Part shown: in pieces, positions 1 through 7,864 of the stretch
How the letters are laid out: each line of letters starts with the position of its first letter
How positions within the stretch are numbered: position 1 is the stretch's first letter
Assembly (NCBI GenBank): GCA_964604155.1
Contig: CAZRXY010000018.1
Span: 1 to 15,850 of the forward strand
DNA length: 15,850 nucleotides
Reading direction: 5' to 3'
Source: Stygibacter sp964604155
Lineage (GTDB): Bacteria > Cloacimonadota > Cloacimonadia > Cloacimonadales > TCS61
Position numbers and translations under genes: made by a program
Notes under the pieces: model-generated
Told to the model about the DNA's origin: nothing
The model's database searches: none
What the model saw: the letters and a program-made list of their open reading frames with translations, nothing else

Positions 1-2
1 CT

Positions 3-62
3 AAAGGCGAAGCCGTTCGCGGCTGGGTGGAGGGGCCAGACCTGTGTTATCCTGAGTATTAA
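3..62 (+). CDS. Possible C-terminal end of a protein entering from the left edge
   Basis: Frame 3 is open from the left edge and reads as 19 residues, ending GWVEGPDLCYPEY before a TAA at 60-62. The stretch is visibly richer in G and C than the AT-rich DNA right after the stop, and its codons look like a real protein end. It is too short to identify. Frame 1 is also open here (to a stop near 111), so the reading is not unique. If it is real, this gene converges on the minus-strand defence-like pair that follows. Confidence 0.35.
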   Translation, partial: KGEAVRGWVEGPDLCYPEY

Positions 63-136
63 AAAATATCTACTTAAGATACATCCTAAATGTTATGGAA
101 ATTGTATCTACTAATAATGGAATAGCTCAATTTTTA

Positions 137-759
137 TTAATTTAACAAATCATTTATGATCTGATACATTTCTGAAAAAGGCAATTTACATTCCTCGATT
201 TGATTAACTCCATTTTCTAATTCTGTTATTCTTTTTTCACAGGATCTTTTAGCTCTTTTTATTGCCTCTTCTTGAAATGGTTTCAGTTTCAGATAATATT
301 TTCCGGAATTATCGCCTTTTTTATAGTCACCTAATCGATCTTTCTTTATCAATTTTTCTTTAATCAATTCATCGTAATTTGTAAAAAGCTTTCCGAAATC
401 CTCAAAATGAAATGCAAACCAAGTTTCAAGACATGGATAATTTTCTATGATATTAATATTTTTAAATTCTTTCATCAGTTTATTTTTTCTTAAATCATAT
501 TTATTAAACTGATTACATCCTACTATATTGTCCATGTCAATAAGACAATATACTTTTTGATAATCTTCCGAATAGTCTTTAGCTTCTTCAAATATAGTAT
601 TATAGTCCGATTTTTTAGGTAATTCTGGTTTGATTTGAAAACGAAAAGATTCTATTTCTTTCATTTCTTTAAAATATTGCTGCTCGCTTATGCCTTCACC
701 CAGAATTATTATGTTTTTCTTTATTGATTTTTTTTACTCTTTCTTGCCGTTGCTCTCAT
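137..759 (-). CDS. RloB-like TOPRIM-family protein; start disrupted or reached by frameshift
   Basis: RloB-family proteins carry a TOPRIM-like nuclease fold and pair with AAA/ABC ATPases in RloAB/AbiL-type defence modules. From the first ATG (664) the product is 175 aa. It contains a hydrophobic strand ending in an acidic DxD (YCLIDMDN), the hallmark N-x-P-C-x-E-x-W segment (ENYPCLETW), and a family-like C-terminus (LPFSEMYQIINDLL). The conserved N-terminal TOPRIM strand and catalytic Glu are absent from that product. They lie just upstream in the same frame, as IIILGEGISEQQYF (about 665-710). That open stretch (665-733) has no ATG, GTG or TTG. An ATG at 759, inside the ATPase gene, starts MRATARKS, a plausible family N-terminus. 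It joins the GEG frame only if one base is gained at an A8 run (728-735), giving about 207 aa. Non-standard initiation (ATA, ATT or CTG), frameshifting, transcriptional slippage or a sequencing error are all possible. The family call is firm; the exact start is not. Confidence 0.75.
728..735 (-). other. A8 run at the ATPase/RloB junction: candidate slip site
   Basis: On the minus strand eight A residues follow AGT in the frame opened by the ATG at 759. Read straight through, that frame stops after AAT CAA TAA. Re-reading one A (a -1 shift on AAA AAA AAT), or one extra A in the transcript or true genome, gives AAA AAA AAA TCA ATA AAG and enters the GEG-containing TOPRIM frame. The run also overlaps the last two bases of the ATPase stop codon (734-736). 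Confidence 0.45.
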
Positions 760-2122
760 CTTTTAACTCACTTAAATCAAGTTTATAATCATAAATATCC
801 GGCTTTGCACCAAACTGCCCACTTAAATAACGCTTCAATACATTGCTCCGGTTTAATTCATTGAAATCAGATAATGAATACAAGTCAGTAGAACCATCTT
901 CTTTCTTCTCTGTAAACCAAATCACATCATGTCGTAAGATTTTCCACTCTAGTAAAAGAAGATTATGTGTAGTAAACAACATCTGAGAATCTCCCGAATT
1001 AGCCAGAAATACAAGGATAAAAAATTTAACCAGATCAAAATGTAATGACGACTCTATCTCATCTAATATCAATATCTTACTGTTGATAAGTGAATCTATC
1101 AATGGAGCAGCTAAATGAAAGCTTCTTTTTATTCCATTTGATTCCAATATAAATGGTAGAAGTTTTTCTGTTGTATCCCCATTTATTGTAATTTCATGAC
1201 TAATTGTCTTATTGATTTTGGCAAGGTCTCTCACTCCATTAATTCGTTTTTCAAAATTAGAAATTTCTCTATTTTCATTATCATCTTCTTCACCAAATAA
1301 TAAAATCGTACTCCATAATTTATGAAGATTATTTTTTACTTTATCTGAAAGGATTATCTTGTCTTTAGAAATATTTATTTTTACAATATCGGAACTAGCT
1401 TTTTTCATCAACTGATCAAGTACTACTTGTTTAATTGAAGAATCAGAAAAAAAATTATCAGATTCTTTTTCAAGACTTGTACTATTTATCTCAATAAATT
1501 TAGTGAAGTAATTGTCAAACCATTTTCTTACTCTCTTAACATTAGGTAGTAAAGGATTTATTTTATTTAATACAGATAATATTGTATTGTTATTTAACGT
1601 GCTACTCTCCAGTACATTCTGCTCTTCGGATTTAAGTCTGGAATAATCACCGAATTTTAAATAAAACCCCCTTTCAAGATTTTTATCCATTTTTCGTTCA
1701 TAAAGTAATGCCGGACCTTGACCAGGATAAAATTTAAGAGACTCATAAACTACCTCATCTTCATTAAACTCTATTTCATAAATATGCTCAATGTATTTAT
1801 CTTTGTCATTTATGAAAAATTTCAAATTCATTTTACAATTAGAATTCTCATACTGTGGATCAAATAAAAATGGAGTGTAATTTATCTTTCTATCTGCACT
1901 TCTTGATTCAGTCACAAGAATATTTAATAAGTTAATTGCTTTAAGAATGTTAGTTTTCCCTGATGCATTAGCACCATACAATATACCCATTTTCAGTATT
2001 CGGTATTTTCCATAGTCTCGGACAAAGTAATCTTCATATTTGTTGTCCGAGGTTGCTTCAAAGCTCAAAACCTGCTCTTCTTTGACTGAAAGAAAATTAC
2101 TTACAGAAAAACTAACTATCAT
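734..2122 (-). CDS. AAA_15/AAA_21 (OLD/RloA/AbiLi-like) ATPase
   Basis: This 462-aa ABC-like ATPase resembles the stand-alone ATPases of RloAB, AbiL and PARIS-type defence pairs. It opens with the typical strand MIVSFSVSNFLSVKEEQVLS, then a Walker A GANASGKT (50-57). A long insert predicted to be helical and charged follows (about 70-320). A signature-like ESNGIKRSF lies near 327-335, Walker B ILILDEIESSLH at 350-361 and an H-loop TTHN at 384-387. The end holds YLSGQFGAKPDI (433-443), a tail common in this family. The ATG at 2122 has a strong Shine-Dalgarno, GAAGGAG (about 2128-2134), a few bases upstream. The gene is first of a two-gene unit with the RloB-like gene directly downstream, and both are more AT-rich than the window's housekeeping genes. 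By family logic the ATPase senses or scaffolds and the TOPRIM partner acts as effector. That division of labour is inferred. Confidence 0.88.
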   Translation of the reverse strand: MIVSFSVSNFLSVKEEQVLSFEATSDNKYEDYFVRDYGKYRILKMGILYGANASGKTNILKAINLLNILVTESRSADRKINYTPFLFDPQYENSNCKMNLKFFINDKDKYIEHIYEIEFNEDEVVYESLKFYPGQGPALLYERKMDKNLERGFYLKFGDYSRLKSEEQNVLESSTLNNNTILSVLNKINPLLPNVKRVRKWFDNYFTKFIEINSTSLEKESDNFFSDSSIKQVVLDQLMKKASSDIVKINISKDKIILSDKVKNNLHKLWSTILLFGEEDDNENREISNFEKRINGVRDLAKINKTISHEITINGDTTEKLLPFILESNGIKRSFHLAAPLIDSLINSKILILDEIESSLHFDLVKFFILVFLANSGDSQMLFTTHNLLLLEWKILRHDVIWFTEKKEDGSTDLYSLSDFNELNRSNVLKRYLSGQFGAKPDIYDYKLDLSELKDESNGKKE

Positions 2123-2582
2123 TTTATCTCCTTCTTTTTATCAAATATGCACATTAAATGCAAAATCCATAAACTAATCCAGCTGTCAATGATTTTCTAT
2201 CCAATTTATAAAAGTTTACCCCCGAAATTTATTTGAAAAGTAGGATAATGATCAAGTAAACAATTAGTCGACCCAGGATAATCCAACTTAATTCATATTT
2301 TCTCAGTTAATTAGAGCTGCGATAAATTCAAAAACCAGGGGGATGACTGTATGTGAAATTGAAAATGTTAATTGTAAAGTGTAAAAAATTAATGTAATGT
2401 GCAGGTAAGATGTGAAACCCATGGCTATTATAGTGATACCCTTTTCAGGATAATTTTTATATCTACCAGGTACAGCCTGTGTAACTCCATTATTACCAAT
2501 GAGCTGCCAACCTATTTAATCAAAAAAACGAGGGAAAGCCTGGATAATCCAACATTCAAAATTCAAAATTCAAAATTCAAAA
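2123..2582. other. AT-rich intergenic region between dxr and the ATPase gene
   Basis: These 460 bases hold no convincing gene; a 77-codon plus-strand frame (2399-2632) runs into dxr antisense and is low-complexity. The region contains a minus-strand TTGACA (2184-2189), a possible -35 for the ATPase gene, but no good -10 at 16-18 bp. It also has two near-identical CC[A/T]GGATAATCCAAC sites (2273-2287 and 2539-2553) and a four-copy heptamer repeat at its right end. The promoter for the defence-like pair probably lies here. Confidence 0.5.
2554..2581. repeat. Tandem heptamer repeat (ATTCAAA)x4
   Basis: Four exact copies of ATTCAAA run from 2554 to 2581 and end one base before the dxr stop codon (2583-2585 on the plus strand). 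Copy number of such short repeats can vary between strains. Its position makes it part of the dxr 3' untranslated region rather than any coding sequence. Confidence 0.85.
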
Positions 2583-3716
2583 TTAACTACGAGAGAGGCA
2601 ATGATTGTAGATATAATGGTTTGTGGCAATAATTGTTTCCAGATCAGGTGAGGCGATATTTTCATTATGCTGGCAGGTGTGGTCTATAATGGGATAGATA
2701 TCACAGAAATTGATTTTACCTGCAAAAAGCAGTTTGAGGGCAGCTTCATTGGCAGCATTCATTATAGTGGGCATCAACCCGCCGGTTTCACCGCATTCTC
2801 TACCCAGATAATAGAGTGGGAAGCGTTCTGCGGAGATTGGCTGAAAGGTCAATTGCGGCATTTCAAGGATACTCGTGTTTACCAGGTTTGAATATATATG
2901 TCTGGGATAGGTGAGAGCATATAGGATGGGCAGTGTCATAGTGGGATTACTGATCTGGGCGTGAATACTGCCATCGGCAAATTCAAGGAAGGAGTGCACA
3001 ATGGATTGGGGATGGATTACGGCATCTATTCTTCCATAATCCACATCAAAGAGCCAGTGAGCTTCTATTACTTCCAGAGCTTTATTCATCATCGTCGCGG
3101 AATCTATAGTAACTTTGGCTCCCATACTCCAGGTGGGATGCTTAAGAGCTCTATCCAGTGTGACAGATTTGAATTTGTCCAGAGGCAGATCACGGAAGGG
3201 TCCGCCGGAAGCTGTGAGGATGATTTTTTTTATCTCAGAAGCGGTGTGACCCTCAAGGCATTGAAAAATAGCACTATGTTCGCTATCTACAGGCAGAATG
3301 CGGCTGCTGGAACCGGCAAGAGCAGATTTGATAAGATGACCTGCCAGCACGAGAGATTCCTTATTTGCCAGAGCCAGGTCTATACCTGCAGAAATTGTAG
3401 CAAGAGAGCTTAATAAGCCAGCCGAGCCGGTGATAGCATTCAGAACAATATTTAATGACAGTGTGTGCAGGAGCGAGAGCATTTCACGCTCTCCTCTATA
3501 GAGGATAGAGCCTGAAGGTGGCTGCTGGCTTGGATCATTATCACTTGTTATAGCAAGGTGCCTGATCTCAAATTCACGGGCATAATCAAAAAGCAATTGA
3601 TGATTTTTATGAGCTGAAGCCAGGACTATGCGGAATTTATCGGGATGCTGCCTTACAACTTGGATAGTTGATTTACCGATCGAACCCGTGATCCCGAGAA
3701 TTGCCAGATTTTTCAT
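2583..3716 (-). CDS. dxr: 1-deoxy-D-xylulose 5-phosphate reductoisomerase
   Basis: Converts DXP to 2-C-methyl-D-erythritol 4-phosphate with NADPH, the committed step of the MEP isoprenoid pathway, in the cytoplasm. The 377-aa length is close to the usual 380-400. The nucleotide-binding GITGSIG is at 8-14 and LANKESLV at 116-123. Metal ligands are seen as D144 and E146 in PVDSEH and E215 in the MNKALE segment. The flexible-loop tryptophan is in HPTWSMG (W197), SGGPF is at 170-174 and HPQSIVHS at 235-242. All expected active-site residues are present, so it looks functional. It is last in the minus-strand operon, 5 nt after the PorV/PorQ-like gene, with only a weak ribosome site, which suggests coupled translation. 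Isoprenoid supply for undecaprenyl phosphate fits the envelope theme of the operon. Confidence 0.97.
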   Translation of the reverse strand: MKNLAILGITGSIGKSTIQVVRQHPDKFRIVLASAHKNHQLLFDYAREFEIRHLAITSDNDPSQQPPSGSILYRGEREMLSLLHTLSLNIVLNAITGSAGLLSSLATISAGIDLALANKESLVLAGHLIKSALAGSSSRILPVDSEHSAIFQCLEGHTASEIKKIILTASGGPFRDLPLDKFKSVTLDRALKHPTWSMGAKVTIDSATMMNKALEVIEAHWLFDVDYGRIDAVIHPQSIVHSFLEFADGSIHAQISNPTMTLPILYALTYPRHIYSNLVNTSILEMPQLTFQPISAERFPLYYLGRECGETGGLMPTIMNAANEAALKLLFAGKINFCDIYPIIDHTCQHNENIASPDLETIIATNHYIYNHCLSRS

Positions 3717-3721
3717 ATTTT

Positions 3722-4696
3722 TTAGAAGCTCCAGTTCAGGGCAAAACGGTGCGAGTTATCAAGCTCGGGTTCCAGTTCAAAGCTATAGAGTAAGCCGAAA
3801 TTGCGGTAATCAAGTGCGAATCCGGTGGCAGGGTGATCTATGTTATATCCCATAAGCAAGTGAAAATAGCTGGTGATATAGGTTTCCAATCCGGCGTGCA
3901 TGTCAATGCTAAGGGGGTCTATTGCCAGAGTGGCAGCCTCTTCTCTGCCTTCAAAAAGCATCTCGCTGCGAAGATAGAATCTCATTGGCAGGCTAAAAAC
4001 AGGGAAGATAAAGCCATAACTTGCTTCCAGATTTGTGCCCGGCACTACCGCTTCATCCGTGCCATTGCCCCAGAAGATGCGGGTAGTAAAAAAATCTCTC
4101 ACCTGAATGGCAAACGCCAGATTATTAAGCGGGTTTGAGGAAATAGCCAAATCGGCACCAAAACCAAAACCGCTTTCTTTTGCCAGAGAGCGATAGGCAA
4201 TTTTGGGCGCAAAACCTATTGTGAATTTTCCCATTTTCTGGTAAAATCCGAAATTGACTACAAGATCAGAATTATTTATCCAGTCATAAGCGTAGGGCCT
4301 GTTATCATTACTTGCAGCAAGAGAATCATTTTCCAGAACCGTGAGAGGTATATCATTTATTGCTATGCGAGTGAGCATTATGCCAAACTTCCTGCCATCA
4401 CCCCAGATTGCGGAAAACGAATCGTATTGCAGCAAGCCACTAAACTCCTCAGCGTGCATAAATTCAAGGTTATTCTCATTCTTATATTCAAGAAGGGCAG
4501 GATTCCACCAGGCAAGAGAATTTGAATTAATATTAGTGAGACCTGTGCTGCCCAAAGCAAGATTGCGTACCCCCTTGCCAAATTGAAAAATCTCACCGGC
4601 ATATTTAGTGGCAGCAAGGGGAGCAAACGATAATATAACTACCATCAAAACGGTAAATCGGATAATCTCTGTTTTTGATTTAGATAACTTCCACAT
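3722..4696 (-). CDS. PorV/PorQ-like outer-membrane beta-barrel protein
   Basis: This 324-aa protein has a basic N-terminus, a hydrophobic signal peptide (about 11-29, FTVLMVVILSFAPLAATKYA) and a mature region of alternating aromatic and polar strands. The segment GVRNLALGSTGLT...NSLAWWNPALL (about 42-69) is the recognisable N-terminal signature of the PorV/PorQ (UPF0164) group. The last residues NWSF end in phenylalanine, as expected for a barrel handled by the BAM machinery. Its substrate or partner is unknown: PorV in Bacteroidetes serves type IX secretion, but no other T9SS component or C-terminal sorting domain is visible here, so that role should not be assumed. Its start overlaps the end of the helicase gene by 17 nt, with a TGGGG ribosome site close upstream, and dxr follows after 5 nt. 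Confidence 0.8.
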   Translation of the reverse strand: MWKLSKSKTEIIRFTVLMVVILSFAPLAATKYAGEIFQFGKGVRNLALGSTGLTNINSNSLAWWNPALLEYKNENNLEFMHAEEFSGLLQYDSFSAIWGDGRKFGIMLTRIAINDIPLTVLENDSLAASNDNRPYAYDWINNSDLVVNFGFYQKMGKFTIGFAPKIAYRSLAKESGFGFGADLAISSNPLNNLAFAIQVRDFFTTRIFWGNGTDEAVVPGTNLEASYGFIFPVFSLPMRFYLRSEMLFEGREEAATLAIDPLSIDMHAGLETYITSYFHLLMGYNIDHPATGFALDYRNFGLLYSFELEPELDNSHRFALNWSF

Positions 4697-6887
4697 AATT
4701 CCCCACTATCGTTTTCATTAAACCTCCATCAAACTTGATAGTCAATCTGGCATCTCTGCCCTGACCATCCACACTTAATATAACTCCATTACCAAAATTC
4801 ACATGTTTAATAATTTGTCCAATTTTAAAATGTTTCTGGGATTCCAGAACCACTTTTTTTGCCGGTGTATGATAGCGTTTAGGACGCGAAGGCTTGAGAT
4901 AGGCATGAGGATCGTAGCGCTTTTCATCCAGGAATTGCCGATCAAATTCATTGATAAATCTGCTTGGCTCGGATAATTCCAGTCCGCCCGCAGTTCTTCT
5001 ATAACGTGCCAGCGTGAAGTGAAGAGTTCTCTTTGCGCGTGTGATGCCCACGTATAATAACCGCCTCTCTTCTTCAAGCATGTTTTTTTCCTGCAGGCTG
5101 CGATGATGCGGCAGAAGCCCATCCTCCATGCCTATGATCATTACATGCTCAAATTCCAAGCCCTTGGCATTGTGCATAGTCATGAGATTGACTGTGTCCT
5201 GCTGAGTTTCACCGGTATCCAGATCTGTCTGCAAGGTGGCATTTGCCAAAAAGTCCGTGAGCTGCGGCTGGCTGTGATGCTCATTACCATATTCATGAAT
5301 AAATTCTCTGATAGAAGTCATCAATTCACAGATATTTTCGTATCTGCTCTGAATTTCCGGGTCTTCAAAAGTTTTTTTCTTTTTTATATCTTTCTCATCT
5401 GTGATGCCATACCGCGAAGCCAGATCAGTTTTATCAAAAAGCAGCCACACAAGCTGATAGATAGATAATTCTGCCGCTGCTTTTTCCAAATCCTGCCAAA
5501 GCAGACGAAAATTATCTATCAAACCGGCAGCCCTCTTTGCCAAAAAATCAAGCGAATGCGAAAGGATAATTTCTGCCAGAGGCTGGTTACTATTTTCAGC
5601 AGCGTGCTGTAATTTTTCTTGCGTAGTTTTTCCAATGCCGGGTTGCAGCGAAAGAGCTCTTTGAATGCTGTCCGTATCTGCCGGATTTGCCAGCATTCTC
5701 AAAAAACAGAGCACGTCTTTTATCTCTTTTCTCTGGTAAAAATTGACCCCGCCGTATATTTTATAGGGAATCTTTTTCTGGAAAAAGATTTTTTCTAATA
5801 TTCTGCTTTGGGCATTAGTGCGATAAAGAACTGCAATGTGAGAATAGGGTGATGTTTCTTTGAATTTCTGAATGAGTTCTGCTAGATAAAAAGCTTCGGC
5901 GGCATCATCATCAAGAGCGGTGAGTTCTGGATATTCATCTGTTATTAAATCCGTGAATAGCTCTTTGCCGTGTCGCCCACTATTATGTGCTATCAGGCTG
6001 TTTGCCAGATTTAGAATATTTGCATGTGATCTGTAATTACGCTCAAGCTTGATGATCTGCACGTTTTCATAATCGCTCTCAAAATTCAAGATGTTCTTTA
6101 TAGTCGCTCCCCGCCAGGTATAAATAGCCTGATCATCATCGCCCACTACGCAGATATTCTGATGTGCCCCCGCCAGATGATGGATTATCTCAAACTGGGC
6201 ATAATTTGTGTCCTGATATTCATCAATCATAATATAGCGGAAAACTTTTTGCCACTTCGCCAGAACTGCCTTATTCTCTGCAAATAGAAAGGCGGTGTGC
6301 AGAAGAATATCATCAAAATCCAATGCATTTCGGGAAAGCAATTCCTTTTGATACGCAAGATAGATGCGTAAGATGATCTGCGAATGTGGCGATTTGTCAT
6401 TGAATTCCCAAAATTGTTCCGGCTTGATCAGGTTGTTTTTTTGCCTTGATATCAGATTTCGCACTACCTGAGGTTTATATTGCTTAATATCTATATTAAG
6501 TGCTGTAAAAATTTGTTTTATCAGGTTCTTCTGGTCTCTTTCGTCATAAATCACATAATTCGACGAAAATGGCAAATGCTTTGCTTCAAAACGGAGAATC
6601 CTGCCAAATATCGAATGGAATGTGCCCACCCATAGTCCGCTGCTACGCAGGTTAAAGGTGCTGGCTAATCGCTGCCTAAGCTCACGCGCTGCCTTATTCG
6701 TAAAAGTTACGATCAGCAGATTCTGAGGATTGACTCTTCCGCTCGCCACAAGGTAACCCGCGCGATAGATAATACAACGCGTCTTCCCTGTGCCGGCACC
6801 TGCCAGAACCAGAAGAGCCCCCTCAGTTGTGGAGGCTACCTTTTTCTGCGTAGCATTCAAATCCTTGAGCAAGTCCTCCGCTACCAT
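4680..6887 (-). CDS. UvrD/PcrA-type superfamily 1A DNA helicase
   Basis: ATP-driven 3'-5' DNA helicase for nucleotide excision and mismatch repair and for clearing stalled complexes. The 735-aa length matches PcrA/UvrD. Helicase motifs appear in order: Walker A GAGTGKT (30-36), TFTNKAARELRQR (61-73), GTFHS (88-92), motif II IDEYQDT (221-227), motif III VVGDDDQAIYTWRGA (247-261), motif IV region VLYRTNAQSRILE (353-365), TMHNAKGLEFEHV (570-582) and EEERRLLYVGITRAKR (605-620). The C-terminus (about 686-735; FKIGQIIKHVNFGNGVILSV) is the Tudor-like domain that PcrA/UvrD use to bind RNA polymerase, so it is a full-length family member and not RecB- or AddA-like. The ATG at 6887 overlaps the preceding lipoprotein stop by 7 nt. 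Its place between envelope genes is unusual, but the overlaps argue for co-transcription. The symbol uvrD or pcrA would fit; I cannot choose. Confidence 0.96.
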   Translation of the reverse strand: MVAEDLLKDLNATQKKVASTTEGALLVLAGAGTGKTRCIIYRAGYLVASGRVNPQNLLIVTFTNKAARELRQRLASTFNLRSSGLWVGTFHSIFGRILRFEAKHLPFSSNYVIYDERDQKNLIKQIFTALNIDIKQYKPQVVRNLISRQKNNLIKPEQFWEFNDKSPHSQIILRIYLAYQKELLSRNALDFDDILLHTAFLFAENKAVLAKWQKVFRYIMIDEYQDTNYAQFEIIHHLAGAHQNICVVGDDDQAIYTWRGATIKNILNFESDYENVQIIKLERNYRSHANILNLANSLIAHNSGRHGKELFTDLITDEYPELTALDDDAAEAFYLAELIQKFKETSPYSHIAVLYRTNAQSRILEKIFFQKKIPYKIYGGVNFYQRKEIKDVLCFLRMLANPADTDSIQRALSLQPGIGKTTQEKLQHAAENSNQPLAEIILSHSLDFLAKRAAGLIDNFRLLWQDLEKAAAELSIYQLVWLLFDKTDLASRYGITDEKDIKKKKTFEDPEIQSRYENICELMTSIREFIHEYGNEHHSQPQLTDFLANATLQTDLDTGETQQDTVNLMTMHNAKGLEFEHVMIIGMEDGLLPHHRSLQEKNMLEEERRLLYVGITRAKRTLHFTLARYRRTAGGLELSEPSRFINEFDRQFLDEKRYDPHAYLKPSRPKRYHTPAKKVVLESQKHFKIGQIIKHVNFGNGVILSVDGQGRDARLTIKFDGGLMKTIVGNYVEVI

Positions 6888-7267
6888 GTTTTGGGCCCCG
6901 ATCTTCTTCCTTCCAGACGCCTGTTATCCACCCAGCAATAGGCAGACATTTTATAATAATACCAGTTGCCTGTGATGATATTGTCATCTATGAAGGCATC
7001 TGCTTCGCTGGAATTAAGCAGATCATTATCTATCCTGGCATAGTGCCCGTAGATAGACATACTGCGGTAGATAAAATACCCATCAGCGTCATCCTGTGTT
7101 GCCCACGTGATATCAATTTTGCTTGAACTGCTGTGCGACACTTTGATGCCAATCACTTCCTTGGGCACACTAATATCATGCTCCACGGGATCTAAGGGAT
7201 TAGAGCGGTCAAGAGCACAGCCACCAAAAAGGAAAAGGAGACTTAGCAATATCGTGATTTCTTTCAT
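6881..7267 (-). CDS. Small lipoprotein with a fibronectin type III-like domain
   Basis: This 128-aa protein has a short lipoprotein signal (MKEITILLSLLFLFGGC) with the lipidated cysteine at 17, followed by ALDRSNPLDP, a mature N-terminus I associate with FCB-group lipoproteins. Residues about 33-125 look like a single FN3 beta-sandwich: KIDITWATQDDADGYFIYRS has the Trp and the Y-x-I-Y-R strand, and YYYKMSAY is the late strand. It probably sits in the outer or inner membrane facing the periplasm; no enzymatic motif is visible. Only 2 nt separate it from the upstream DUF5683-like gene, and it overlaps the helicase start. Binding partners are unknown; a scaffold role in the envelope is a guess. 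Confidence 0.75.
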   Translation of the reverse strand: MKEITILLSLLFLFGGCALDRSNPLDPVEHDISVPKEVIGIKVSHSSSSKIDITWATQDDADGYFIYRSMSIYGHYARIDNDLLNSSEADAFIDDNIITGNWYYYKMSAYCWVDNRRLEGRRSGPKTW

Positions 7268-7269
7268 AT

Positions 7270-7857
7270 TCAGAACCTGTATGTAATGCCACTGGCAGTG
7301 ACGGTTATCTTTTTATTATAATAATCAAGGTAGATTTTCTGCCAGAGTTCCGTATTGTATTCATCTACTACCAGATAAGTATCATATAAATTATATATCC
7401 AGACAAGTACGCCCAGACCAAAGAATAACTGGCTATTTCTCCAGGGAGTCTTGGATTTTTCGTAATAATCTTCTATATCTCCTATATAATCAGCACTTTT
7501 ATATTTATCATAGTAATTCATTGCCTGGTCATAATAGTAAAAGCTGGAAACAAAAAGTGCCACTTCCAGTCCAAGTATGATCTGACCACGAGCATATTTC
7601 CCAGCGGAAAATTGCGTCCAGCCCGGGACAAAGGCAGATTTTATGATCCTTTCCCGATAATTGAATTTATTCATCTCATATAATTGCAGAAGCTTTTGCC
7701 TGTTTTGCAGGTCGTTACGGAATGCCTGCTGCGATTCCGCACTATCCCAGCCGTATTTGGCTGGATGAGAAAACTTCTCCACATCAAAGGTCTGGGCAGA
7801 TATTCTTATTATTATTAAGAAGAATAAAACACACAGGATATAAGCATATTTTGTCAT
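7270..7857 (-). CDS. DUF5683-like small membrane protein
   Basis: This 195-aa protein has an N-terminal signal or anchor (about 4-21), a polar stretch, and then the signature KSAFVPGWTQFSAGKYARGQII (73-94). That is the glycine/proline-rich S-x-x-x-P-G-x-x-Q-F-x-x-G-K-x-x-x-G pattern of DUF5683 and related two-TM proteins. Hydrophobic segments follow at about 92-108 and 143-160. The C-terminus is aromatic (ITYRF), as in many outer-membrane proteins, so the final location is open. Function is unknown for the family. It sits between the TPR lipoprotein (7 nt upstream) and the FN3 lipoprotein (2 nt downstream), a tight three-gene set that probably acts together at the envelope. Confidence 0.75.
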   Translation of the reverse strand: MTKYAYILCVLFFLIIIRISAQTFDVEKFSHPAKYGWDSAESQQAFRNDLQNRQKLLQLYEMNKFNYRERIIKSAFVPGWTQFSAGKYARGQIILGLEVALFVSSFYYYDQAMNYYDKYKSADYIGDIEDYYEKSKTPWRNSQLFFGLGVLVWIYNLYDTYLVVDEYNTELWQKIYLDYYNKKITVTASGITYRF

Positions 7858-7864
7858 AATGAAC

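Noticed and set aside
11..24. AGCCG-TTCG-CGGCT hairpin at the left edge
   Set aside because: It is a 5-bp stem with no U-tract, within a plausible coding end, and likely reflects codon content.
2399..2632. 77-codon plus-strand frame
   Set aside because: It lacks a ribosome site, crosses the ATTCAAA array and ends antisense inside dxr; its composition is not protein-like.
2961..3413. 150-codon plus-strand frame
   Set aside because: It lies entirely opposite dxr, whose sequence is clearly conserved in its own frame.
3722..4696. Evidence for a type IX secretion locus from the PorV-like barrel
   Set aside because: No PorU, SprA, GldK-N or C-terminal sorting domain is visible; the barrel family is broader than T9SS.
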